64,000 bases of DNA from Symploca sp. SIO2E9. GTDB lineage: Bacteria > Cyanobacteriota > Cyanobacteriia > Cyanobacteriales > Coleofasciculaceae. Location of the stretch: the NCBI GenBank assembly GCA_010692645.1, contig JAAHGS010000018.1:588-64587 (forward strand). The letters are read 5' to 3'. This document shows positions 9,300 through 18,106 of the stretch, piece by piece. The notes under the pieces are model-generated. The model was given only the letters and a program-made list of their open reading frames with translations. It was not told the origin of the DNA and did not search any database. Both the position numbers and the translations under genes were made by a program. Position 1 is the stretch's first letter, and every line of letters starts with the position of its first letter.

Positions 9300-10244
9300 T
9301 TACTTGCCTCTGATATCACTATAGTTATCTAAGAACCATTTGTAAGTAATTTCAATACCTTCCTTTAAAGAAGTTTCGGCTTGCCAACCAAGGGCGTTTA
9401 ATTTGGATGTATCTAACAACTTACGAGGTGTTCCATCCGGTTTAGATGTGTCGAATTTCAACTCACCTTCATAACCGACGACTGCTTTGATAATCAAGGC
9501 AAGTTCCTTTATAGCAACTTCCTGACCTGTGCCCACATTAATAAATTCTATATCGTTATAATTTTCCATCAAGAAAACTAATGCTTTCGCTAAATCGTCA
9601 GCGTATAAAAATTCTCTTAGAGCTGAGCCAGTCCCCCAGACTTCAACGTGTTTTGAGTTGGAGATTTTAGCTTCATGGAATTTCCTGATTAATGCAGGTA
9701 GTACATGGGAGTTAGCTAAATCAAAATTATCTTGGGGGCCGTAGAGATTTGTTGGCATGGCGGAAATAAAATTCACGCCATACTGACGACAATAATTTTC
9801 GCAGAGTTTAATTCCTGTAATTTTAGCAATGGCATAGGGTTCATTTGTTGGTTCTAGAAAGCCTGTGAGCAAATAGTCTTCTTTCATAGGCTGTGGACAC
9901 AATTTAGGATAGATACAAGAAGAGCCAAGAAACAGAAGTTTTTCAACTTTGTGTAAATACGCGCTGTTAATGATATTTGCCTCAATCATGAGGTTGTCAT
10001 AGAGAAATTCAGCGCGGTAAATATTATTGGCGTTGATGCCGCCTACTTTTGCTGCTGCCAGGAAAACATAATCTGGACGTTCTTGAGCAAAGAAAGCTTC
10101 AACTTCTGTCTGCTTTCTCAAGTCGAGTTCTTTACTCGTCTTTAGTAAGAGATTGTTATATCCGTTGGCACGTAAAATTTTGACGATAGCACTGCCAACT
10201 AATCCTCTATGTCCCGCTACGTAGATTTTTGATTCTTTGTTCAT
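9300..10244 (-). CDS. fcl: GDP-L-fucose synthase
   Basis: NADPH-dependent epimerase/reductase of the SDR family that turns GDP-4-keto-6-deoxy-mannose into GDP-L-fucose for surface glycans. 314 residues, normal length. The N terminus carries the Rossmann signature [10 protein letters not shown]. The catalytic serine lies in LGSSCIYP, and the Tyr-x3-Lys pair in [10 protein letters not shown]. Family-specific stretches [23 protein letters not shown] and [15 protein letters not shown] are clear. It sits directly after the GDP-mannose 4,6-dehydratase gene on the same strand, the usual two-step partner, with a 296-base gap. Confidence 0.96.
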   Translation of the reverse strand: MNKESKIYVAGHRGLVGSAIVKILRANGYNNLLLKTSKELDLRKQTEVEAFFAQERPDYVFLAAAKVGGINANNIYRAEFLYDNLMIEANIINSAYLHKVEKLLFLGSSCIYPKLCPQPMKEDYLLTGFLEPTNEPYAIAKITGIKLCENYCRQYGVNFISAMPTNLYGPQDNFDLANSHVLPALIRKFHEAKISNSKHVEVWGTGSALREFLYADDLAKALVFLMENYNDIEFINVGTGQEVAIKELALIIKAVVGYEGELKFDTSKPDGTPRKLLDTSKLNALGWQAETSLKEGIEITYKWFLDNYSDIRGK

Positions 10245-10540
10245 CAGACTTTTACCATTAATTGCTACGTCACAAATTACCCCTTAATCTGCTTTCCCTG
10301 ATTGAGGTTGTATGATTGTTAGTTATCGAGTACTTGTTGATAAGACTGAAGAGCCAGACCAGAGCTTATCTAGCGATTAGCTATTTACATTGCACTCATG
10401 AACTAATCGCCAACTGTCCTCAGTAAAACACAACCTAATGGGGAGATGGAAATCACGGATCATAATCGACTTTGAATAAATGCAAAGAATTAGATTTATT
10501 TAGGTTTCCCCCACCCTTTCAATGATTGTGTTTACTAAAG

Positions 10541-11614
10541 TCAATCAACTGTAGTGCCGCGAACAGGAAGAAAAACTTTATCTGAGGATTGCTGCCCATT
10601 GCCGTTAGGCGAAGATAGCCCGACAGCTTGCAAGTCTGCATCCACCATTAATTTCACTAGTTCCTCAAAACTCACAGAAGGTTCCCAACCAAGCTTATTC
10701 TTGGCTTTACTGGGATCGCCAATCAATAAATCGACTTCTGCAGGGCGCAGATAACGGGGATCAAACTCCACAAAATCATGCCAATCAAGATTGACGTAAT
10801 TAAAGGCAATATCCAAAAATTCTCGAATTGAGTGAGTTTCGCCCATGGCAATGACGTAATCATCTGGTTCGTCTTGCTGTAGCATCATCCACATTGCTTT
10901 GACATAGTCCTTGGCGTAACCCCAATCTCTTTTAGCATCAAGATTACCGAGGTAGAGTTTTTTCTGCTTGCCAGCCATAATCCTAGCAAGTGCCCTAGTA
11001 ATCTTGCGAGTTACGAAGGTTTCGCCACGGCGGGGCGATTCATGGTTAAAAAGTATGCCATTGCAGGCAAAGATACCATAGGATTCGCGATGATTGACTG
11101 TCTGCCAATGGGCATAGACTTTGGCACAAGAATAGGGACTGCGAGGATAGAAAGGTGTCGTTTCCTTCTGCGGTACTTCTAGCACCTTACCAAACATCTC
11201 AGAAGAACCAGCCTGATAGAAACGCACATCAATACCAGTGCGGTGAACATAGTCTCGTATTGCTTCGAGCAGACGTAGCGTGCCCATAGCTACAGAATCA
11301 ACAGTGTACTCTGGTGAGTCAAAACTTACGCGCACATGGGATTGAGCGCCTAAGTTATAAATTTCTTTTGGTCTGACTTCCTCTAGGATGCGGCGCAAAG
11401 TCACACCATCAGTCAAGTCACCGTAGTGGAGGAAAAATTTAGCTCCTTCCTTGTGACGATCCTCATAGATGTGATCAATGCGATCCGTATTGAAAGTAGA
11501 AGTTCTACGAATAATACCGTGAACTTCATAGTCTTTTTCCAGTAGCAACTCACTGAGGTAAGAGCCATCTTGACCAGTAACTCCAGTGATTAGTGCTCGC
11601 TTGCGTAGCGTCAT
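10541..11614 (-). CDS. gmd: GDP-mannose 4,6-dehydratase
   Basis: First enzyme of the GDP-6-deoxyhexose branch, making GDP-4-keto-6-deoxy-D-mannose from GDP-mannose in the cytoplasm. 357 residues. The start [19 protein letters not shown] is the family's NADP-binding signature. The active-site Thr/Ser and Glu lie in [10 protein letters not shown], and the catalytic Tyr-x3-Lys in [38 protein letters not shown] is a hallmark of Gmd. It is followed by fcl, so together they supply GDP-L-fucose, which fits the glycosyltransferase genes just beyond. Confidence 0.97.
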   Translation of the reverse strand: MTLRKRALITGVTGQDGSYLSELLLEKDYEVHGIIRRTSTFNTDRIDHIYEDRHKEGAKFFLHYGDLTDGVTLRRILEEVRPKEIYNLGAQSHVRVSFDSPEYTVDSVAMGTLRLLEAIRDYVHRTGIDVRFYQAGSSEMFGKVLEVPQKETTPFYPRSPYSCAKVYAHWQTVNHRESYGIFACNGILFNHESPRRGETFVTRKITRALARIMAGKQKKLYLGNLDAKRDWGYAKDYVKAMWMMLQQDEPDDYVIAMGETHSIREFLDIAFNYVNLDWHDFVEFDPRYLRPAEVDLLIGDPSKAKNKLGWEPSVSFEELVKLMVDADLQAVGLSSPNGNGQQSSDKVFLPVRGTTVD

Positions 11615-12216
11615 GCTTAAATCTTCCTGTAACGAATAGGTGAACTTACGATAGATGCAAATTAAAGGACAAATCCCACGAGTATTGCCTGGGGTGTAGG
11701 TTAATCAATACCTAAACTAACCTAAAATTTTAGTAATGGCTTTAGTTGAATAGGCATAATCTTTGCTTTCTTGTCCCTTACCTCTAGATTGTCCTCCTGT
11801 TGTCGATCTTCTTACCTACTAACAGCTCAGTGTTAGAGAGCATGATGGGGAAATGAGAGACATTGACCAAGGCTTGAACTTTGGAAGGCTCCAAGGATTT
11901 CCTTTTCACTTAGGCATTGAGGATACAAGCCCCGTGATGGGAGAACCTTTCGAGGCTTCACCGAGGAGTTCAACAAAAAAGGAGTTACAGGAGTTCAGAA
12001 TTAAGAATTGCTCAATTCGGAGTAACGACATCTGTGGGTTAGAATCCCTGCCCCTGCAAAAGCGTTTACAGTTAGGTGGGATCCAATCTCCCCATCTAAC
12101 TGCCCAACTGAATTCCTGGGGCGCAGCCGGAGAACTTCTGTATTCTGAAGTCCTTCTTCAAGCTTCCTAAGCATCCCATCAACCACAGATAATTAAACTG
12201 TATTGCCTATGTCCAT
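11615..12216. other. Intergenic stretch of 602 bp between gmd and the sugar transferase
   Basis: I see no convincing gene here. A 105-codon plus-strand frame at 11853-12170 has no ribosome binding site, no recognisable domain and a composition unlike its neighbours. The part next to 11614 probably holds the promoter of gmd. No inverted repeats of note were seen. Confidence 0.5.
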
Positions 12217-12948
12217 TTAGTACGCACCATTATTTTGGGGAAAGATAATCACACCAATTGTTTTCACAACTAGTAATATATCGAGCCAAAAACTTCTGTA
12301 ATTTACGTAGTAAACATCCATTTGTACGCGACGGTTATAAGGTATATCATTACGCCCTGAAACTTGCCATAAACCAGTAATACCAGGTCTAATCGTCAAT
12401 ACTTTATCCATGTGACGCCCATACTTGTGGATTTCTTCTGGCACTAAAGGTCTCGGTCCAACAACACTCATATCTCCCTTCAAAACATTCCAAAATTGAG
12501 GAAATTCATCAAGGCTAGTGAGCCGCAAGAATCTTCCAATCCAGGTAATTCGAGGGTCTTGTTTCAGTTTAAAATTCTCCTCAAATTCCTGACGCAGAGT
12601 AGGTGATGTTGCCATCATATCTAACAAAATTTCGTCGGCATTATTTACCATAGTTCGGAATTTCATGCAGCCAAAAGATTTATAATTTTTACCCACACGT
12701 TCCTGGATATAAAAAATTGGTCCCGGGGAGCTAATAGCAATTAGCATTGCTAAGATCAGGTAAATTGGCATCAACAAAATCAGAACTGATAGCGAAAAAA
12801 TGACATCAAACAGTCGCTTGGCTAAATTTCCGTCTAAGCGATGTCGAGCTAGACCTATTTGTCCGCTGCGCGAAGCAGGTAACTGAAAACCTCGCTTCAC
12901 CAACACCTGCAACATCTTGACGGAGATAAGTTGGCTTTGAGCAGTCAT
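12217..12948 (-). CDS. Polyprenyl-phosphate sugar-phosphate transferase (initiating enzyme)
   Basis: Bacterial sugar transferase family (WcaJ/RfbP catalytic domain only), 243 residues. It transfers a hexose-1-phosphate from a nucleotide sugar to undecaprenyl phosphate and so starts a polysaccharide repeat unit at the inner membrane. A single hydrophobic hairpin helix lies at about 47-72 (LFDVIFSLSVLILLMP), followed by the catalytic motifs SPGPIFYIQERVGKN, CMKFRTM, TSLDEFPQFWNVLKGDMSVVGPRP and RPGITGLWQVSGRN. It lacks the N-terminal four-helix/CoA-binding region of full-length WbaP-type proteins, which is common for single-domain members. Neighbours are gmd/fcl and a GT4 gene, all on the minus strand, which suggests a capsule or exopolysaccharide locus. 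Confidence 0.93.
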   Translation of the reverse strand: MTAQSQLISVKMLQVLVKRGFQLPASRSGQIGLARHRLDGNLAKRLFDVIFSLSVLILLMPIYLILAMLIAISSPGPIFYIQERVGKNYKSFGCMKFRTMVNNADEILLDMMATSPTLRQEFEENFKLKQDPRITWIGRFLRLTSLDEFPQFWNVLKGDMSVVGPRPLVPEEIHKYGRHMDKVLTIRPGITGLWQVSGRNDIPYNRRVQMDVYYVNYRSFWLDILLVVKTIGVIIFPQNNGAY

Positions 12949-13162
12949 CTTACTCCTTCACTTCACACACCACACGTCATGATCATAAAGCCACAAGAGG
13001 CTGGCTATGGCGAATAAGCCTCTGACAACAACAAGTTGTTGAGACAAGCATGATACCAAACCCGCTTCTATCACTCCTTTTCAAGGAGTGAGCTTTTTTT
13101 TCTCTATCTCCTCTACTGCCAAGAACTTCCCCAGCTTGCTCATGATCACATGTTCAATAGAG

Positions 13163-13330
13163 TAGGACTTACGCATCGTACATTAGTACTATAGGAGATT
13201 TGGTTATTTCAGCCATTTATAGTGCCTGAGGCAGCAAAAGCAGCAAGCAAATTAGGGTTAGTCGAAGCGTTTGAAATGACCGAATCACGCGATACACACT
13301 ATGGCTGATTTGTACAGTGCGTAACTCCTA
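13163..13330. mobile_element. MITE-like element with 19-bp terminal inverted repeats
   Basis: AGGACTTACGCATCGTACA at 13164-13182 is matched by the inverted copy TGTACAGTGCGTAACTCCT at 13311-13329 with three mismatches. The interior of about 130 bases has no long reading frame. A shorter element with the same outer motif lies at 34948-35036. It lies within the 536-bp gap 12949-13484, in which I see no gene. Confidence 0.65.
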
Positions 13331-13484
13331 TAGAGGTCAATCAACTAGATTGGGTATTAATTTTGCTTCCCTTCTCTCAGGGCACCGTCGAGGGACTCCC
13401 TGGTGACAACACCTCTCCTAATTGATCATATTTCCTCGACTTAGATGAAGACTTGTTCATTAGGGAACATTTCCACGGGTAAAA

Positions 13485-14621
13485 TCAACACTGGTATTCT
13501 TGATAGTATCGCTCTAGAAAAGCTAGGTAACGCTTGCTAAATATTTTTGGAGAGAATCTAGCTGCGTTTAATCGGCTTGTGTCTGGACTAAACCCTCCTT
13601 TTACAGACTCAAAATAATTCACTGCTTCCCTCAAGGCTTCTGAAGTTTGGTCTCTAAAAAATAGACCTGTTGCACAATCGGGATGTTGCCGAAACTCCCG
13701 AATAGTTTCGAGAGCACCACCTGCGCCATAGGCAATTACAGGTGTACCACAGGCTTGGGCTTCTACCAGAGCAATGCCAAAATCTTCACAGGCAGCATAA
13801 ACAAAAGCTTTGGCTCTTGCCATATACTGCTCAACTACGGAATTCGGCTGAAAGCCCAATATTTGCACATTGGCTTGAGCCAGTTTGCTGAGCGTTTTCA
13901 ATTCTGGTCCATCACCAATTACTACTAGCCGATGTCCAAGTTGATTGAAGGCTTCAACAATCAAATTGACTCGCTTATAACTCACTAGCCGGGAAACTGT
14001 CAAATAAAAGTCTTCTTTTTGAGCTTGGAAGGGAAATCGTTCAATATTGACTGGTGGGTAAATTACTTCTGCTTGACGCCTGTAGCAACGCCAGATGCGG
14101 CGTGCTGTGTGCTTAGAGTTAGCAAGAAAGTAGTCTACTCGATTTGCCGAAATCGCATCCCACTGGCGCAACTTATGCAGAAAATAACGTGTGAGCAAGC
14201 CCTGAGGAGCGCGCCCCATAAAGCTACTGCGCAGGTAGTCAAAAGTCAAGTCCCAGGCGTAGCGCATGGGTGTATGGCAGTAGCAGATGTGTAATTGTTG
14301 TGGACTGGTGAGGACTCCTTTGGCAACAGCATGGGCAGAGGAGAGAATGACATCATACTCACTTAAATCAAGCTGTTCAATCGCCAGGGGCAATAGTGGC
14401 AGATACTTCTGGACGCCGTTGCTTGCCAAAGGAAAGTTTTGCAAGAAAGTTGTGCCAATCTTTCTGCCAAACAGATAACTCTGAGGATTTGTTGATTCAA
14501 AATCAATTAGCGCATAAAGGTCGGCATCAATGTGCTTTAAAATTTCTTGAACTACTAGTTCCGAGCCACCAGTGGCTTTGGGGGTTAACCACTCATGAAC
14601 CAAGGCATATTTCAACGACAT
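13485..14621 (-). CDS. Glycosyltransferase family 4
   Basis: Retaining GT-B glycosyltransferase of 378 residues. The N-terminal acceptor domain begins KYALVHEWLTPKATGGSE, a pattern common in GT4 enzymes of cyanobacterial polysaccharide clusters, and contains ICYCHTPMRYAWD. The C-terminal donor domain contains FYLTVSRLVSYKRV, the nucleotide-sugar segment VVIGDGPELK, and the EX7E motif region EDFGIALVEAQACGTPVIAYGAGG with both glutamates present. No membrane helix is evident, so it is probably peripheral on the cytoplasmic face. The sugar donor is not readable from sequence. Its position beside the initiating sugar transferase and the GDP-fucose genes suggests that it adds an early sugar of the same polysaccharide. 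Confidence 0.9.
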   Translation of the reverse strand: MSLKYALVHEWLTPKATGGSELVVQEILKHIDADLYALIDFESTNPQSYLFGRKIGTTFLQNFPLASNGVQKYLPLLPLAIEQLDLSEYDVILSSAHAVAKGVLTSPQQLHICYCHTPMRYAWDLTFDYLRSSFMGRAPQGLLTRYFLHKLRQWDAISANRVDYFLANSKHTARRIWRCYRRQAEVIYPPVNIERFPFQAQKEDFYLTVSRLVSYKRVNLIVEAFNQLGHRLVVIGDGPELKTLSKLAQANVQILGFQPNSVVEQYMARAKAFVYAACEDFGIALVEAQACGTPVIAYGAGGALETIREFRQHPDCATGLFFRDQTSEALREAVNYFESVKGGFSPDTSRLNAARFSPKIFSKRYLAFLERYYQEYQC

Positions 14622-14845
14622 TTACCCAGAATGCTTCTCAGAGTAAGAGCTTACCCCAAGGTGAGGCACTAGGCTTTGATTTGCTTTCATGCACTTAAGA
14701 GAGCATGCTTGGGTCTTGCCCTGTTCGATTTCAAGTCATTGCCCTAATGCTTCGTCAAGATTGTTTTGAGGGATAGATTATTTGCACAAGTACTGCTGTA
14801 GTTGAGTTGCAGAAAAATCCTATCCTTGATCTCAAAGTTGACAGA

Positions 14846-15283
14846 CTACTCTGAGCAGTAAGAATCAAAGTCTGCCAGTAATTGCTCTTCAGGAGTAGTA
14901 GCTTCGAGAAGATTGTTCTTAGCAAGATCTGCTGCTTCTCGATCCTGCTTTTTGTATGCGGCGATGAAATCCCGTGTAGCTTGGCTGGTATCGCGATACA
15001 TTTTCACAAAACCAGTCTGATAGTATTTGAGCTTTTTGTCCTGGAGTTCTACAGCCTCCATTTTTTGGGAGGCTTTTTCCATCGCCTCGGCTGCTTGGAG
15101 AGCCGCCTTGGGGTCTTTTGCCTGAGCACCTTTGGCATGGGATTTGACTTCGCTTACTGCCTCGTCGGCGATCTTGTTAATCTTGACACACTGAGCAGTC
15201 CTACTCTCACCGCAGCTAGCGATTAATAAGCTCATGGCAACAGTAATTGGCATCAGAAAAAAGTACCGCTTGGGAAAATGCAT
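14846..15283 (-). CDS. Putative lipoprotein of unknown function
   Basis: A small secreted protein of about 145 residues. From the methionine at 15283 it has a basic start (HFPKRYFF), a hydrophobic stretch and a lipobox LIASC, so it is probably anchored to a membrane by its cysteine. The start is supported by AGGAG about seven bases upstream; a longer frame to 15370 lacks this and would bury the signal peptide. The mature part is strongly helical and charged, with alanine-rich repeats of acidic and basic residues (AAEAMEKASQKMEAVELQDKK), like small periplasmic coiled-coil proteins. The end carries one more cysteine (DSYCSE) and another follows the lipobox (TAQC). I do not recognise the family by name. 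Confidence 0.75.
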   Translation of the reverse strand: MHFPKRYFFLMPITVAMSLLIASCGESRTAQCVKINKIADEAVSEVKSHAKGAQAKDPKAALQAAEAMEKASQKMEAVELQDKKLKYYQTGFVKMYRDTSQATRDFIAAYKKQDREAADLAKNNLLEATTPEEQLLADFDSYCSE

Positions 15284-15680
15284 CAACGCTCTCCTAATGA
15301 GTTGTAAGCACTTTCGTTGTCGTAGCATATTTTTCCCATGCTGATTACCTTGATCTCTATGAAGCTGCACTATATTTTACCCCCTGTCTATCGGCTTCCC
15401 CCCTTACTAAGGGGGGAATACTGGAGGATTGGAACTTGACAGAGTCCCTGAGCTTAAGTTATGGCTAGGCAATCCCTCCGATTCGGGGGCAGTATGATTC
15501 CATGCTTACCTAAATCGCTTTATAGGCAATTATTGTTGCCAGTGGCAGGTATAATGCCTCATATTAAAGTAATTCAACTCCTGCGATGGGCAAGTCAACT
15601 GTTATTTTTTAGTTGTTATTTTGATGGGGTTGGACTAACAACCAAACAGCTAACAACCAATAACTTACAATTTCTTAACA

Positions 15681-16751
15681 ATGTTTCTACTACTTACTCA
15701 AATACTGCTGTGGCTGCTGATCACATTCATTCTTTACAATCTGCTGACCAAGCTGATCCCAAAGCAATACTTCACCTTACTTGGGGGTTTGTTTCTGTTT
15801 GCAGTCATTGTGCTGGCGTTTTTCTTCCCTGATGATCCCTTGGTCTCAGCTGCATGGCGAGTTCTCTCCTTTCCCTTGACGCCAGTAGGAGCTTGCATCT
15901 TGCTATTGTCTATTAGCATGCGCCAGGGTCTTGATAAATCTAAGAATTATATTTTGGCAGCACTACTGATTTTGCTGCTCTCAAGTACACCTTTGGTTTC
16001 TAACCTGTTGGTTCAAAGTGCCGAAATAGATGCCCTCAGCGCCGAACAACGAAGGCAGTTAGAACTTCAGCGAGAGAGTCCTGGGGCAACAACAACTCAA
16101 ACAGCAGGAGCAATTGTCTTACTGGGACGGGACACTACACAGGCTAAACTTTTACCAGACGGTCAGAGGCAGGTTCAACTAACTGATAAAGGCGATCGCA
16201 TTCTTCATACTGCCCGCATCTATCAACAGCAGGTAGCCTTAGGTACTAACCCCATTGTAATTGTCAGTGCCGGACCCAGACCAGCCTGGCAAGGAAATAG
16301 CAGCCAGGTTGCTGAGGCTAATGATATTGCCCAACTGTTATCACAATTGGGAGTTCCCCAAGACCGGATTGTACCTGAACCCTTTAGTCTTAACATGCAC
16401 AGCAGTGCTGAACAGGTAAAGAGAATTTTGGAGGAACGAGGACTAGTTAACACCAGGATTTTTGTTGTCACCTCCGGTATAAGTAGCCGTCGTTCCAGGT
16501 TAACTTTTGCTAATGTTGGTCTTAACGTTGTTCCTCAACCTACTGATTTTCAAGGGCCTCAGTTAGCTTCTAGATCAGAAACTGCTGTAACCACACAACC
16601 ATTCCTAGGTTCAAATTTCTTACCACCTATTCGAGTAGAATCTTTTGTACCCGGTGTCGAAGCTCTGGGAGTAACTACAAGAGTTTGGGAAGAGACTCTA
16701 ATTAGGATTTACTACATCTTACGAGGCTGGACTAGCCCAGGACCTTTGTAA
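15681..16751 (+). CDS. YdcF/ElyC-family membrane protein (DUF218)
   Basis: A 356-residue envelope protein. Three or four membrane helices fill the first 115 residues, followed by the DUF218 domain: GAIVLLGRDT, then GDRILHTARIYQQ, IVIVSAGPR and NDIAQLLSQLGVPQDRIVPEPFSLNMHSSAEQ, then VTSGISSRRS. Relatives (ElyC, SanA, YdcF) are linked to envelope polysaccharide or peptidoglycan homeostasis, but no catalytic activity is firmly assigned. The fold region carries the usual Asn/Glu-rich pattern. A strong hairpin terminator follows about 45 bases after the stop codon, which fits a single-gene transcript. Confidence 0.88.
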   Translation: MFLLLTQILLWLLITFILYNLLTKLIPKQYFTLLGGLFLFAVIVLAFFFPDDPLVSAAWRVLSFPLTPVGACILLLSISMRQGLDKSKNYILAALLILLLSSTPLVSNLLVQSAEIDALSAEQRRQLELQRESPGATTTQTAGAIVLLGRDTTQAKLLPDGQRQVQLTDKGDRILHTARIYQQQVALGTNPIVIVSAGPRPAWQGNSSQVAEANDIAQLLSQLGVPQDRIVPEPFSLNMHSSAEQVKRILEERGLVNTRIFVVTSGISSRRSRLTFANVGLNVVPQPTDFQGPQLASRSETAVTTQPFLGSNFLPPIRVESFVPGVEALGVTTRVWEETLIRIYYILRGWTSPGPL

Positions 16752-16797
16752 GTTTTGGCAACCCAGACCTGTCTGTTCATTGATTCAAGAGCAGCAA

Positions 16798-16844
16798 GGC
16801 GATTGATCCCACTACCAAAGTAGTGGTGATCAATCGCCCTTTTC
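16798..16844 (+). terminator. Strong hairpin terminator between convergent genes
   Basis: GGCGATTGATC plus CCACTAC pairs with GTAGTGG plus GATCAATCGCC around a four-base CAAA loop, with one bulged T at 16827: an 18-bp stem. It is followed by CTTTTC. It lies between the YdcF-family gene (plus) and the PTOX gene (minus). The T-run is only on the plus-strand side. Confidence 0.85.
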
Positions 16845-16885
16845 GTAGATGAGAACTCAATCGCTAGAGCTAATTACTAGTATTT

Positions 16886-17545
16886 CTATACAAGCTCTTT
16901 TTCGGGACTTTTAGTACCCTTGAAATCCAAATCTGTGCCTGGCTCCTGACATGCCGTCATAGTTTTAACATGTTCGAGTTCATCATCTCTAATCGCCACG
17001 AAGACATCATAGAGATTGTTGATTGTCGGACGTCGCAGCTCTATTGCTTGAGCTGTTTGAAAGGCATCAAACATATAGATATCGCCTTCGCCGTAGTACT
17101 TGAGCGCAACTTCCGGTGCTGGCTGAGTTTTTAGCTCTTCCCCATGCTGTCTGACAAATTTGTCGTAAGTATGGTAGGCATGGGATTCAACTTCCTCCAT
17201 AAATTGGTAAGCAGCCATTGGCGCTACTGCGTACACAACTACCAGAATCCAGAAGTATAAAGTAGCGCAGAAATGAGCTAAGAAACGGTCAATCAAGTAT
17301 TCGTTGCCGCCTAGTGACTCCATAATCAGAAGGTGGTGCATCTCATTCCAGGATTCGGCAAAATGAACCTTGAGCCAGTTGCATTTACGCCATAGCCCCA
17401 CTGTTTCATAAAAGTGCAACACCGAAGTATAGGCAAAGTATGGAACGCGAGCAACCGTCTCCAGTACATAAAATCGCGGATAAGAACGATCCTTGTAAAG
17501 ATTATCTAAGACAAACACTAGAACGTTTACGAGGAATTTGATCAT
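16886..17545 (-). CDS. Plastoquinol terminal oxidase (PTOX, alternative oxidase family)
   Basis: Di-iron quinol oxidase of 219 residues, related to the chloroplast IMMUTANS protein, that moves electrons from plastoquinol to oxygen and so relieves over-reduction of thylakoid membranes. The four-helix di-iron motifs are visible: LETVARVPY with Glu29, NEMHHL with Glu68 and His71, the MEEVESHAYHTY segment with Glu117-Glu120, and RDDELEH with Glu189 and His192. The interfacial membrane-binding segment DRFLAHFCATLYFWILVVVY lies between. Length and motif spacing match cyanobacterial PTOX without a plastid transit peptide. It is a single gene, preceded by a 561-base AT-rich region and followed by a hairpin terminator. 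PTOX occurs only in some cyanobacteria. Confidence 0.95.
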   Translation of the reverse strand: MIKFLVNVLVFVLDNLYKDRSYPRFYVLETVARVPYFAYTSVLHFYETVGLWRKCNWLKVHFAESWNEMHHLLIMESLGGNEYLIDRFLAHFCATLYFWILVVVYAVAPMAAYQFMEEVESHAYHTYDKFVRQHGEELKTQPAPEVALKYYGEGDIYMFDAFQTAQAIELRRPTINNLYDVFVAIRDDELEHVKTMTACQEPGTDLDFKGTKSPEKELV

Positions 17546-18106
17546 TTCCTGTCCTTGTAAATAAATACCTTAATCGTGAGTTTAAATTCACGACTTTTGA
17601 GCTGATAGACTTGTCAACTTGTTCGGATAAACCGCAGTTATGTTGCCAGAGACTTGATGATTAATCATTCGCGACAACACCTGAAATTGTTACACAAGGT
17701 TAAATCTTAATCCTGATAAAAATGTTACATTTTGAGGTTTTTTCGAGAGTTTAATGATTAAATATTTATGCTTTTCTTGACAAGAATGTCATCCATTGGA
17801 ATCAAATTTATATTTTGTAACATATCTCTAATTAAACTAAAAAACAGTTTTTATTAATTCAAAATACATCTCAAATTAGTTAAAAACTTAAGTGTTAATC
17901 AAGTCAAAAATACAGTAAAATGCCACCTTCCAATTTACGAAAAGTATCAGGCTCATCAAAGTAAATTTGACAGAAATCTGCTTGATTTCTAAACTGTTAG
18001 GATAGGTAATAAGCCCCTGCACAACCTTGCCAATTTGAAAAAATGCTCATTATGTATAGAGCTAACAGCATTTTCTCTAAACTTCAAAAACTGTTAGACT
18101 TGTTTA
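17546..18106. other. AT-rich intergenic region between divergent PTOX and ABC exporter genes
   Basis: This 561-base stretch must hold the promoters of the PTOX gene (minus) and the ABC exporter gene (plus). It is rich in A/T tracts. I cannot place -10 or -35 boxes reliably. No open frame or repeat worth naming was seen. Confidence 0.5.

Noticed and set aside
11853-12170. 105-codon frame between gmd and the sugar transferase
   Set aside because: No ribosome binding site, no recognisable domain, and composition unlike neighbouring genes.
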